This document shows positions 43,690 to 52,295 of a stretch of DNA of 64,000 nt, one piece after another. This DNA comes from Candidatus Obscuribacterales bacterium (GTDB taxonomy: Bacteria; Cyanobacteriota; Vampirovibrionia; Obscuribacterales; Obscuribacteraceae). Numbering within the stretch: the stretch's first letter is position 1; the number at the start of each line of letters is the position of its first letter. The notes under the pieces are model-generated. The model was given only the letters and a program-made list of their open reading frames with translations, did no database searches and was not told the origin of the DNA. Location: contig JAHBVO010000005.1 in assembly GCA_019637435.1 (NCBI GenBank), forward strand, positions 62,001 through 126,000, read 5' to 3'. The position numbers and the translations under genes were made by a program.

Positions 43690-45519
43690 ATGAAGAGGAA
43701 GTTTCTATCATCGAAAGAAGTCATTCTGCCCTTCGTGGTGCCGGTTATAGTCGAAGTTGTGCTCATTTCATTCATTCTTATCACCATCCTCGGTGCTCGC
43801 CAGTCTGAAACAGAAAGGGATGAGACAATAGAAACAAAGACCCTGATCGATTCAAGCTTTCACGATGTAACTACTTCTTCGATGCGTCTGCTTACACGCG
43901 ACGACACCCAGCTGGGCAAAGTGATTCCGGAGATCAAGGACGCTCTTCGGAAAGACAAAGCCGCTCTTCAAACGGCCACTCAGCTTAAAGACCTTAATGC
44001 ACCCAGCACGGGTCAATTTATAAAAGTGCTCGATGAGCTGGCAGAGTCAGTTGAAACTATAGAGGGCAGCCTCAAAGAAGGAAATTCGACAAACCTCGAC
44101 TTGGTCATGGGCAAGCTATCGCTCTTGCTGGACCAGGTAAAACAACCCGCGGACGACCTGCACAACAGACTGCAAGATAAGGAAGCCGACCTGAATAAGC
44201 GTCGGGATACTGTTTGGAATAGCATAATCGGCCTACTTATCGCCGCCATGATCACGCCGATTTTCGCTGCGGTTTACGCATTCATTTACGCCGGCCGCCT
44301 CGCTCATCGGATGAACGACTTGAGAGAGAGCGTAGTCACGATTTCTTTAGGCGAGCGTATCCAGCAAAATATTCAGGGTTCCGACGAGTTTAGTGAATTG
44401 CACAGATCGATTCTTGATCTTTCCGTGGTAATGGATAAGGCAAGACAGAAGGAACGGGCAATGATCGACAACGCCGCAGAAATCATTTGCTCACTGGATG
44501 AGCAGCTAAAAGTTGCTGAAGTGAATCCGGCCGTTGAAGATCGCCTTGGTTACGATCAACAAGAACTTATCGGCATGAATATTCAGACACTCGTTCACCC
44601 TGACGATCGCGAGCTTACATATGAAGAACTGGAGTCGGTCAGGACAAGAGATAGTGGTCACAATTTCGAGGCGCGCTTGAGAACAAGAGACGGGCAATAC
44701 ATCTTCACCGATTGGTCAATAAATTGGTCACCTGATGACGACTCGATTCTTTGCGTTATTCACGACGTCTCAGACAGGAAACGCGCGGAGAAACTCAAAC
44801 AGGACGTCATAGCGATGGTAAGTCACGACCTTCGTGCGCCGTTGACCTCTATCGCAATGGTATTGGATATGGTGATGGAAGGCGCTGCCGGAGAGCTTAA
44901 TGAACGAGGAGACCGTCTGGTCAGTCGAGCTCAAATGTCAGTACAGTCGCTAATTTCGATGATAAAAGACTTGCTGGATATTGAGCGATATGAAGCCGGC
45001 GGTTTGCAATTAAACTTGGAACAGGCGAGCGCAAAGGATGTAATTCTTCGGTCCATCGATATGGTCAAGCCCGAGGCGGAACGGAAGAACATAATGATTG
45101 ATGTGATCTGTGATGACACTCTCATCGTTTGCGATCCGGAGCGTGTCAATCGCGTATTGGTCAACCTCATAAACAACGCGATCAAGTTCTCGAAAAACGG
45201 CAAGATTATTTATGTATCCGGAAAAGTCTTGAAACACCGTAATGAACCAGCCGAAGTAGTGTTCCAGATTATTGACGAAGGTCCTGGAATTCCGGAAAAT
45301 AAGATTGATTCAATTTTCGATAAATTTACTCAAGTGGGCACCGGCAGCGAGGGAGAACGCGCCGGTAGCGGATTGGGGTTGGCGATTTGTAAAGCCCTGG
45401 TAGAAGCTCACCGTGGAAAAATCGGTGTCAAAAGCGTTATGGGCGAAGGCACAACGTTCTGGTTCAGCCTTCCACAGGGGATGGATAGTATGCGCACCTC
45501 CGGGAGCTTCAGAGTATGA
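43690..45519 (+). CDS. Membrane sensor histidine kinase (HAMP-PAS-HisKA-HATPase)
   Basis: 609 residues. First membrane helix (~10-33), a helical periplasmic sensor of about 140 residues, a second helix (IIGLLIAAMITPIFAAVYAF), HAMP, PAS (residues ~260-370: NAAEIICSLDEQLKVAEVNP, DVSDRKRAEKL), phospho-acceptor His in MVSHDLRAPLTS, and the ATPase domain with NLINNAIKFS (N), DEGPGIPENKI (G1) and GSGLGLAICKALVEAH (G2). No response regulator is adjacent. It follows the VWA gene by 10 bp and overlaps the TPR gene by ATGA. Confidence 0.92.
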   Translation: MKRKFLSSKEVILPFVVPVIVEVVLISFILITILGARQSETERDETIETKTLIDSSFHDVTTSSMRLLTRDDTQLGKVIPEIKDALRKDKAALQTATQLKDLNAPSTGQFIKVLDELAESVETIEGSLKEGNSTNLDLVMGKLSLLLDQVKQPADDLHNRLQDKEADLNKRRDTVWNSIIGLLIAAMITPIFAAVYAFIYAGRLAHRMNDLRESVVTISLGERIQQNIQGSDEFSELHRSILDLSVVMDKARQKERAMIDNAAEIICSLDEQLKVAEVNPAVEDRLGYDQQELIGMNIQTLVHPDDRELTYEELESVRTRDSGHNFEARLRTRDGQYIFTDWSINWSPDDDSILCVIHDVSDRKRAEKLKQDVIAMVSHDLRAPLTSIAMVLDMVMEGAAGELNERGDRLVSRAQMSVQSLISMIKDLLDIERYEAGGLQLNLEQASAKDVILRSIDMVKPEAERKNIMIDVICDDTLIVCDPERVNRVLVNLINNAIKFSKNGKIIYVSGKVLKHRNEPAEVVFQIIDEGPGIPENKIDSIFDKFTQVGTGSEGERAGSGLGLAICKALVEAHRGKIGVKSVMGEGTTFWFSLPQGMDSMRTSGSFRV

Positions 45520-47564
45520 TGCTTCATGCCCGACCGTTAGTGGTATCGCTGATGATGCTCATTACGCTGGCGTCCTTCGCTTCTAGCAGCATTCTGCCCG
45601 TTGCTGCAGGAACGATGTCTGGAGTCGATTTGCAAAACTCGCGAGCGCGGCAAACCGACAAACTTTACGATTACCTTGCGCGTTATGCTGCTGTAGTTTC
45701 TCTTACTCATCAGGATCTCTACGGTCCGCTACTGCCTGCCTCAGAAAAGCTGTGCAAAGACTTCCTCAGCGAAGGACTGAATAATCCGTCGATCTCCAGC
45801 AAAATTAAATGCCCGTCCGGTCTGGACGAAGTCACGCCACTTATTCGTGTGCCTACGTCCTATGGAAATGTTTGGTCCCGCCTGTACCTCGAGATTTTAG
45901 AGACGAGAGCAGTAGCCCGCTCGCACTCTGCAGGCAAGATTGCGGAAGCGCTTGCCGATCACGAGAAGGTTTTAGCGGAGTGCCCGGACTTCATCGAAGC
46001 TCGAGTCGGCTTAGCGAATCACTACAGACTAACAAAGCAATTTGATAAAGCGGTGGCTGAAATTGATAAGGCCATTCAGAAGAACCCGAAGCACTCCATT
46101 GCCTGGACAACAAAAGCAATGATATATGAGGATCTGCGCAACTACGCCATGCAACGAGAAGCCCTTGCAGAGTCATACAAGATTAGCGCGGCGGAGGAGC
46201 GCGAGATAAATTCGTTCATGAATGCACCGACCAGACACAACGAGGATCTTGACCCAAAACATGCCCTGCGCCTGATCAAATTTCGACCAAGAAACGCCAA
46301 CGCTATCGCTACATACGCGGAGAGCATCAATCCACCGAGGACGCATGATGCTTTCAAATATGCGACCATAGCCGTGAATCTAGACCCATCCGGCGAACTG
46401 GTTAGAAAAATTCGAGCGGACATAAACTTGGACCTCGGTAACTTTGTCGATGCCGCTACTGATGCCACCATTCCTATAAAGCTTGCACCTGAACTTCTGG
46501 ATGCGCGCATCACACGCGGTTTAGCCTATCTAAATATGAACAAATCGACCGAGGCTCTTGCGGATCTGGACTTCGTTATTGAGCGACAACCTAATTTCAC
46601 AGACGCATACAACTATCGAGCTGTGATCTTTCTTTCGACAGGTCAACCAAGAAAAGCATTAGCGGATGCAAAGAAAGCTGTTACGCTGGAGCCCGAATAC
46701 CCGCTCGCATACAGCTACCTCGGAGCAAGTTACTCCCGCCTTGGGATGATCAGCAATGCTAAACAAGCATTCGAAACAGCCGTGCGACTCGAGCGAAAAT
46801 TTCGAGGTTACGCTACAAGCCCCTCGCGATTCAATCTCGGTAGCTGCTATCTCAGGATGAAACAACCCGAGCTTGCAAACCGCGAGTTCGATCAGGCATT
46901 GCTCGCTGACCCACTTGCCCCCAAGAAGATGTTCGAGCGGTGCTGCTCTGCGGCTCAACTTGGTTGTCGTGATGCAGAACTAAGAACCGCTTTAGCAACA
47001 GGTGTTCTTCCAAAACAACCTTTAGTGGATCTGGAAAAGATTAAGGACAGCCTCACACTTTTTACGCGTTTTGCTACGCTAAATTCGCGATCCAATGACA
47101 TTCGTTTCGAGAAGGCTTTCAGCGCTCTTTGCATAAATGATACCGAGACTGCGCTCGCTGAGTTCAAAAACCTGCTGCAGCTTGACCGCAACAGCCGCTA
47201 CCGTAATTTTGAAACTCCACTGTTGCTTCTTTCTCTCGAACGCAATAATCATCTGACCGAGGATGCAAAAGTCGAGGTCCGGAGGACACTAAATGCGGGA
47301 CCGAGAGGAAACGGAGATCGTGCTATGGTATCACTCTGTCAATTTCTGCTGGGAGAAGCCAGCGAATCTCAAGTTCTCAACGATGCGCAAAGCGTAGCCG
47401 ACAGAACCAGAGTTCATGCTTTCCTCGCGTTTCACTATCTGAGCACCGGCGATCGAGCCAGAGCAAAACAACATCTTGAGTGGGCAATTTTTCAGGGTGA
47501 TCGAAGTTCGCCGGAGTTCATACTCGCTTTAACTGAATTGCAGCGCTTCTGCGGAAGAAGCTAG
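45516..47564 (+). CDS. Large secreted TPR protein
   Basis: 682 residues with signal peptide (SLMMLITLASFASSSILPVAA) and many TPR units, e.g. GLANHYRLTKQFDKAVAEIDKAI, GLAYLNMNKSTEALADLDFVI and NYRAVIFLSTGQPRKALADAKKAV. It is translated with the upstream kinase (ATGA overlap). Periplasmic location and a link to what the kinase senses are inferred from the shared operon. Confidence 0.85.
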   Translation: MMLHARPLVVSLMMLITLASFASSSILPVAAGTMSGVDLQNSRARQTDKLYDYLARYAAVVSLTHQDLYGPLLPASEKLCKDFLSEGLNNPSISSKIKCPSGLDEVTPLIRVPTSYGNVWSRLYLEILETRAVARSHSAGKIAEALADHEKVLAECPDFIEARVGLANHYRLTKQFDKAVAEIDKAIQKNPKHSIAWTTKAMIYEDLRNYAMQREALAESYKISAAEEREINSFMNAPTRHNEDLDPKHALRLIKFRPRNANAIATYAESINPPRTHDAFKYATIAVNLDPSGELVRKIRADINLDLGNFVDAATDATIPIKLAPELLDARITRGLAYLNMNKSTEALADLDFVIERQPNFTDAYNYRAVIFLSTGQPRKALADAKKAVTLEPEYPLAYSYLGASYSRLGMISNAKQAFETAVRLERKFRGYATSPSRFNLGSCYLRMKQPELANREFDQALLADPLAPKKMFERCCSAAQLGCRDAELRTALATGVLPKQPLVDLEKIKDSLTLFTRFATLNSRSNDIRFEKAFSALCINDTETALAEFKNLLQLDRNSRYRNFETPLLLLSLERNNHLTEDAKVEVRRTLNAGPRGNGDRAMVSLCQFLLGEASESQVLNDAQSVADRTRVHAFLAFHYLSTGDRARAKQHLEWAIFQGDRSSPEFILALTELQRFCGRS

Positions 47565-47568
47565 TTTC

Positions 47569-47640
47569 ATGTGACGCGGCGAACTATTGGCAGTTCTTCT
47601 TGCGAATTATTTGGCAATTTGTATTAGCCAGAAATAGTGA
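47569..47640. repeat. Direct repeat, copy A (upstream of DUF417/sigma module)
   Basis: The segment 47602-47638 starts GCGAATTATTTGGCA and ends TTAGCCAGAAATAGT; the same sequence with one indel and a few changes occurs at 49451-49486. The preceding ATGTGACGCGGCGAA at 47569 is also repeated, at 49441. Copy A has about 30 extra bases containing a second GCGAACTATTGGCAG, as if partly duplicated. Confidence 0.8.
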
Positions 47641-47816
47641 AATCAATTCCAACGGCTTAGATACGCGAAAAAATGCGCGAGTGTAAGCAAGATACAAACT
47701 CACCCTCTATGTAACTCCAGACAGCTCTGGCAAGGCACCGGCGCATATCTATACAGCCACGAATAGCAACTGACAAAAATTTCTTTTCAAGTGGGGGTAA
47801 GGATTGCATTCCTCAT

Positions 47817-47849
47817 GACCTCAAATGAGCGAATACCCCATTTGAGGTC
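47817..47849 (+). promoter_or_regulatory. Hairpin covering the DUF417 ribosome binding region
   Basis: An 11-bp perfect inverted repeat, GACCTCAAATG (47817-47827) and CATTTGAGGTC (47839-47849), with an 11-base loop. The 3' arm contains TGAGGT, the only Shine-Dalgarno-like sequence before ATG 47856, so folding would hide it. Confidence 0.7.
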
Positions 47850-47855
47850 CGTGTT

Positions 47856-48356
47856 ATGAACAACATTCTTGAAAGTAAAAAACAATCCTTCATCCTTAGC
47901 GTTCCCGTAGAAAGAGCATCCAAGGCTGCTACATACGCATCGTATTACGCACTGGCACTGACGATTGGTTGGATTGGACTGCTGAAGTTCACAGTTCCCG
48001 AAGCTGAAGGTATTGCGCCATTTGTTGCTAACAGTCCCTTCATGAGTTGGGTCTATGGACTGATGAGTCATCAGACCGTTTCAAATATCTTGGGTTTAAT
48101 TGAACTGCTAGTTGCCACTCTAATAGTCCTAAGACCGCTTAATCCCAGGATCTCAGCAGTCGGCGGCTTTCTTGCAACAGGCATGTTTTTGACAACCTTG
48201 TCCTTCATTCTTTCCACTCCTGGAGCAATTACTGGTGTCATATTTGGTATCGTTCCGGAACTTTCAGTTCCCGGACAATTTCTCTTAAAAGATACAGTAT
48301 TGCTCGGTGTAGCACTGCAAATTTTCTTTGAATCGCTCGCCGCATCGAAGAAATAA
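47856..48356 (+). CDS. DUF417 (YkgB-type) membrane protein
   Basis: 166 residues with four membrane helices. Landmarks are ALALTIGWIGLLKFTVPEAEGI, FVANSPFMSW, LIELLVATLIVLRPLNPR and TLSFILSTPG, all typical of YkgB/DUF417 proteins, which are often induced by chlorine or electrophile stress. Located just upstream of an ECF sigma/anti-sigma pair, so it may be a target of that system. Confidence 0.87.
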   Translation: MNNILESKKQSFILSVPVERASKAATYASYYALALTIGWIGLLKFTVPEAEGIAPFVANSPFMSWVYGLMSHQTVSNILGLIELLVATLIVLRPLNPRISAVGGFLATGMFLTTLSFILSTPGAITGVIFGIVPELSVPGQFLLKDTVLLGVALQIFFESLAASKK

Positions 48357-48520
48357 GAGCAGCTTGTCAAGTTTGACGTTTGCTCCTCGACTGGCTGCCC
48401 AATGCGAACTAACAGATGGCAACTGCTTTGTGGTATACACAAATCACTTACAACATTGCCTTGGTTGTCGAGAGGAGTTTTTTTTGATGGTTGAGCTGAT
48501 GCAAATCGTTAGAGGGACGA

Positions 48521-49111
48521 ATGTATTTAAAACAAGATGAGGCCCTCCTTGAAGCTTTAAAAGGAGAACGTATAGAGAGGGAGCAAGCATTTTCGCAGCT
48601 CAGGCTCAAATTGATAAAATCGATGGGACCGAAACTCAAGTCGACGTACCAGGTGGATGATAGCTTCGTTGACGACGTCGTCCAAGAAACACTCATTGTC
48701 ATTGTCAAAAAGCTCAACACGTTTAGAGGACAAAGTGCGTTCTTTACCTGGGTTTGTTCCATAGCAGTTCGATTGGCCTTAGGCGAACTGCGTCGAAAAA
48801 GATGGAGCGATTTCTCTCTAGATGGACTCACAGCAGATAGCGTATTTGAAATACCGGATACGGCAGGTGATTTCACGGAGAACCTGGCTGTGAAGGAAAT
48901 TTCCGATAGCGTGAAATCCTCGATTATGACAGCACTGACTGAGAAACAACGAACAGCACTACTGGCTGAACTGGAAGGTATGACCACTGATGAAATAGCA
49001 CGTAGATACGACTCTACACGCGGAGCGATTTACAAGCTCACACATGATGCAAGAAGAGCATTAATCAAAGACTTGCGGAAAAAAGGTTTTGACTTGGAGG
49101 AAACACTATGA
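48521..49111 (+). CDS. ECF-type RNA polymerase sigma factor
   Basis: 196 residues. Region 2 contains FVDDVVQETLIVIVKKLNTF and FFTWVCSIAVRLALGELRRKR; region 4 contains ALTEKQRTALLAELEGMTTDEIARRYDSTRGAIYKLTHDARRAL. There is no region 3, as expected for ECF factors. Its stop overlaps the start of the anti-sigma gene (ATGA). Confidence 0.92.
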   Translation: MYLKQDEALLEALKGERIEREQAFSQLRLKLIKSMGPKLKSTYQVDDSFVDDVVQETLIVIVKKLNTFRGQSAFFTWVCSIAVRLALGELRRKRWSDFSLDGLTADSVFEIPDTAGDFTENLAVKEISDSVKSSIMTALTEKQRTALLAELEGMTTDEIARRYDSTRGAIYKLTHDARRALIKDLRKKGFDLEETL

Positions 49112-49329
49112 GTGAATCACCCGATAAAACAACCGAACTTATAAGACTTCTACAGAATACAACTGACCAGGAAATTGATTGTGATACCTTCTGGGAAAAG
49201 GCAGCCGAGCTAGCTGAGCGTGACATATCGCTCCCGATCGGTGACTTAAAAACTTACTTGCATCATTTGGAGCTTTGTCCAGGATGTGCAGAAGAGTTTG
49301 CCTTGCTTAAAATGGTCATAAACGAATGA
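49108..49329 (+). CDS. Small zinc-finger anti-sigma factor
   Basis: 73 residues. HHLELCPGC gives the H-x3-C-x2-C motif of ZAS anti-sigma factors. There is no membrane helix, so it should be a soluble regulator binding the ECF factor translated just before it, and may sense redox state through the zinc-bound cysteines. Confidence 0.85.
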   Translation: MSESPDKTTELIRLLQNTTDQEIDCDTFWEKAAELAERDISLPIGDLKTYLHHLELCPGCAEEFALLKMVINE

Positions 49330-49440
49330 AGTATCTGGAAACTGATGATAAGTAGCTGAAATTTAACGCTCAGGAGGGCACCTTGAGGCATCCGCCGCCC
49401 CGGCTCACAGTCTTACCCGCCTTCTCAACTTGCTGTCTTT

Positions 49441-49487
49441 ATGTGACGTGGCGAATTATTTGGCATTTCTTTTAGCCAGAAATAGTT
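49441..49487. repeat. Direct repeat, copy B (downstream of DUF417/sigma module)
   Basis: Matches copy A at 47569-47640: ATGTGACG, GCGAATTATTTGGCA and TTAGCCAGAAATAGTT are shared. The two copies enclose about 1.8 kb with the DUF417, sigma and anti-sigma genes. The surrounding 49330-49637 shows no convincing gene; a 66-codon minus-strand frame from GTG 49656 ends within this repeat. Confidence 0.8.
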
Positions 49488-49637
49488 GATTACTGTCAAT
49501 TGAAAGAACGCGTGGCTTTAGTCCGAAAAACTCTTGGGATTCCACCTCGCTGACGCCGATCATCGGCTGAGCGCCGACTGTGACGCACCGGTTTATGGAC
49601 AACTTCACTCCGCTTTCAATTTGATTTACCGAACTGT

Positions 49638-50171
49638 CTACCACCCGATCCAGCACCAGAGATTTTTTTCCAATTCAATCTCATCTCGGATATCAATGCC
49701 ATAGTTACCAACCAATGGAATCGATGGCTTGAGTTTTCGACTTTCATCTATCGCGTTCGGATGCACTGCGCAGATCACGTACCCTCTGCGCTGATAGAAT
49801 CGCAGTCCATCAAGGTTATCGTTGGTTGTGATCATCCACATCCTACCGCATGCTTGCTTTCGCGCTTCTTCTTCCACAGCATCAATTAGAGCAGTACCGA
49901 CACCAGCCCATTGAGTGAACGAATCAAGCGTAATCAGTTCACACTCGGAGTCGTGAACATAATAAGTCGCGACACCAACTGTGACACCATCCCTGACTGC
50001 CAAAAATCCGGGCAGCTTCCATGGTTCATACGAAATGCCTCGACTGACCACGAAGCGTCCATTCCAAATCTCCTGAACCCGACTCTTCAACCACTCTCGA
50101 TGCTGTTCTTCGATCGGTCTGATCTCGATATCGGTGCGAACAGTCGGTTTCTGCTTCTGCATCTGCATCAT
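49638..50171 (-). CDS. GNAT-family acetyltransferase
   Basis: 177 residues. IEIRPIEEQHREWL starts the fold; ECELITLDSFTQWAGVGTALIDAVEEEAR is the acetyl-CoA site (Q/W-x-G-x-G-x-A), and NLDGLRFYQRRGYVICAVHPNAI with a C-terminal IRDEIELEKNL is typical of this subgroup. The target is unknown. AAGGAAG precedes ATG 50171. The 284 bp upstream (50172-50455) shows no gene. Confidence 0.87.
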   Translation of the reverse strand: MMQMQKQKPTVRTDIEIRPIEEQHREWLKSRVQEIWNGRFVVSRGISYEPWKLPGFLAVRDGVTVGVATYYVHDSECELITLDSFTQWAGVGTALIDAVEEEARKQACGRMWMITTNDNLDGLRFYQRRGYVICAVHPNAIDESRKLKPSIPLVGNYGIDIRDEIELEKNLWCWIGW

Positions 50172-50455
50172 GGCTAACTTCCTTCTCTAAGCGGCGACTG
50201 GCTCGGAACAGTCCAATTCGGCCCGCGAATGCAGGAGCGCACGCGAGTCCGACGGCTTCGCCATCGACTTCCCTTTACCGAAGGTTTCCAATGCTAGTAT
50301 CCCACAAAATGACCGCTAATACAACTTCTAAGCTAGCGGTCCTGTCGTTCCCGCTCCGCATGCCTTTCCGATTACAGCTGGTTCGTAGGACTCGGAATTT
50401 CATCCATCCTGCACTTTGTACAGCAACGGTGACCGGCACTAATGGTGGTACCAGT

Positions 50456-52102
50456 TCAAAGCTGTGACTTAATCTCAGTATTAAGCCGACTATAAATCGA
50501 ACTTCCAGGATTCAGCATCATGACGCCCTCTTCCTCACGTCCTCCATACACCATGCCAACAAGAAATCCTCGTTCATCTAAAACTGGAGAGCCGCTTAAC
50601 GCTCCCAATCTGATTGCCCTGTCCATCTTAATGACGATATGACCCGGTGCGGTGGTCTTCACAGTCGCGGAAAACGGTTGAACTTTTCTGTCACCACCGA
50701 CTAATGAAGTAGCGGCCGCGCGCTCGTTCGTGAATAGAAAAACGGGCGTACCAAGAGCCGGAACACTCTCACGTAGTTTAAGCGGTTGAAGTTTACATTT
50801 TGCTGAAGCCTTCAGTGCAAGCAAATCACCGCGCAAATCACCAGAATTTGACCTAGAAAGGTCGCCCGACAGCAGAAGGGGCTTGGTTCCGATTCCGAGC
50901 AATTTCCCAGTGTTGAAATCGCGAATCTCAACTCTGACCAACTGAGATTGACAGTCTTGCGCAGTGAGCTGTCTAAGGAAACCGGTTGACGGTCCAACCA
51001 GATGCAGGGGTGTAACGAAAACGGACTTGCCAGTCTTCAAATAAACGCTAAATATCTTTCCACCAGTGAACTTCTGTCCGTCCTTTAGGTAGAACGTTGG
51101 CTCTCCCACGGCGTTCCCGATGTCTGGAGCAATAATATTCGAACTTGCTCTTCTTGCGAACGTAGAGTGACTAGATTCTGCAATTGGCTTGGCAGCTGCA
51201 GATCCACAGTTAGTAAGAACGGACGCGAAGACCAAAATCGCGGCTAGAGCGCTCAGCAAATACTTGGGACCTGGCTGTTCAATAGCCCGCGCGGCAACCG
51301 CAACACCCGCGCGAGCCGCGTCAACAAATCCAACTCCGCCACTGAGCCTGGCTAAAACGCTACCACAAAATGTATCGCCAGCCCCTGTAGGGTCTAATTC
51401 TTCCGCGTGAACAGCTAACACCGTTTCAGTAGATTCTGGCTGGTAAACTTTGACTCCGCTTTCCCCATCAGTCACAAAACAAGCACCATGCTCGTTTAAG
51501 AACGCGTTGGGAACATCAGAGTTGTTTCCAAACAAAAGATCGGCCTCATTTCGATTCATAAAGAAGACGTCGCAGTCACGTATCAACTGCTCTACGCCGC
51601 CTTTATCGGATGAAATTGCACGAGCATAGGTTCCTGCTGAGATTTTGTAAAACCTTTGCGCGACATCACCAGCGGTTTCACTAAAAAACTTGCAGAAGTC
51701 ATTCTGCTTTCGAACCGAGCTGAGCGCAGCAATGTGCACAATGTCAAAATCAAAGTCTCTGACTTCCGGCAGGCAATAAGGAACCAATAAATCTTCGGCG
51801 CCCCAATCTGCGGAAACAAGCGTTGCTCGCCCACCGCCGTGATGAACTATCTCCAGCCTGGGCATTTCTTCGATAGCGCAATGAGGACCGAGCCAGGTCA
51901 GTTTTGCTTCAATGGTCTGGAGCTGTTCAGGCATCGGATCCGGTCTCGGAGCATAAAGAACAACGTCAGCGCCCTGATGTACGGCTGCCAGAGCAGTGTA
52001 CAGACCCGCACCACCGACGGTTTCAAAACTGTCGACACGACCGTCCCGCTCTAATCGCAAGATATCGAATGAAACGCAACCGACTACCAGAATACTTCCC
52101 AT
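50456..52102 (-). CDS. PfkB-family sugar kinase fused to a trypsin-like protease domain
   Basis: 548 residues from ATG 52102 (GGAG upstream). Residues 1-~285 are a PfkB/ribokinase-type kinase: ILVVGCVSFDIL, TVGGAGLYTALAA and the catalytic DPTGAGDTFCGSVLARLSGG. Then a hydrophobic stretch (YLLSALAAILVFASVLTNCG) like a signal peptide or membrane anchor, and residues ~330-548 with VTPLHLVG (His) and GALSGSPVLDERGFLVGMVYGG (GxSGSP with the Ser), resembling a trypsin/HtrA-like fold. As read, a cytoplasmic kinase is joined across the membrane to a periplasmic domain; a lost stop codon or sequence error is possible. Confidence 0.75.
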   Translation of the reverse strand: MGSILVVGCVSFDILRLERDGRVDSFETVGGAGLYTALAAVHQGADVVLYAPRPDPMPEQLQTIEAKLTWLGPHCAIEEMPRLEIVHHGGGRATLVSADWGAEDLLVPYCLPEVRDFDFDIVHIAALSSVRKQNDFCKFFSETAGDVAQRFYKISAGTYARAISSDKGGVEQLIRDCDVFFMNRNEADLLFGNNSDVPNAFLNEHGACFVTDGESGVKVYQPESTETVLAVHAEELDPTGAGDTFCGSVLARLSGGVGFVDAARAGVAVAARAIEQPGPKYLLSALAAILVFASVLTNCGSAAAKPIAESSHSTFARRASSNIIAPDIGNAVGEPTFYLKDGQKFTGGKIFSVYLKTGKSVFVTPLHLVGPSTGFLRQLTAQDCQSQLVRVEIRDFNTGKLLGIGTKPLLLSGDLSRSNSGDLRGDLLALKASAKCKLQPLKLRESVPALGTPVFLFTNERAAATSLVGGDRKVQPFSATVKTTAPGHIVIKMDRAIRLGALSGSPVLDERGFLVGMVYGGREEEGVMMLNPGSSIYSRLNTEIKSQL

Positions 52103-52295
52103 CAACTCCACCACGGCCAACCGATGATTATTTTGACATGCCGCGCGACATATGGAAGGGAGATTCGCTCAATGACAAGAAATTGTCGGCTAATTGTCAA
52201 ATACCATTTGAACCAGGAAAAGCAACACCGCTTCAAGAAAAGTTGACCTTGGGCGGATTACAGCTTATAACTGTTAGATTCTAACGGACCAAACC

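Noticed and set aside
49456..49656. 66-codon minus-strand frame ending in the direct repeat
   Set aside because: It could be a small gene or a fragment, but it has no recognisable domain and starts within the end of the GNAT gene.
50116..50142. GATATCGG core in the GNAT gene at 50136
   Set aside because: Outside the six core bases and a few neighbours the arms do not match, and the encoded IEIRPIEE is the normal first strand of the GNAT fold.
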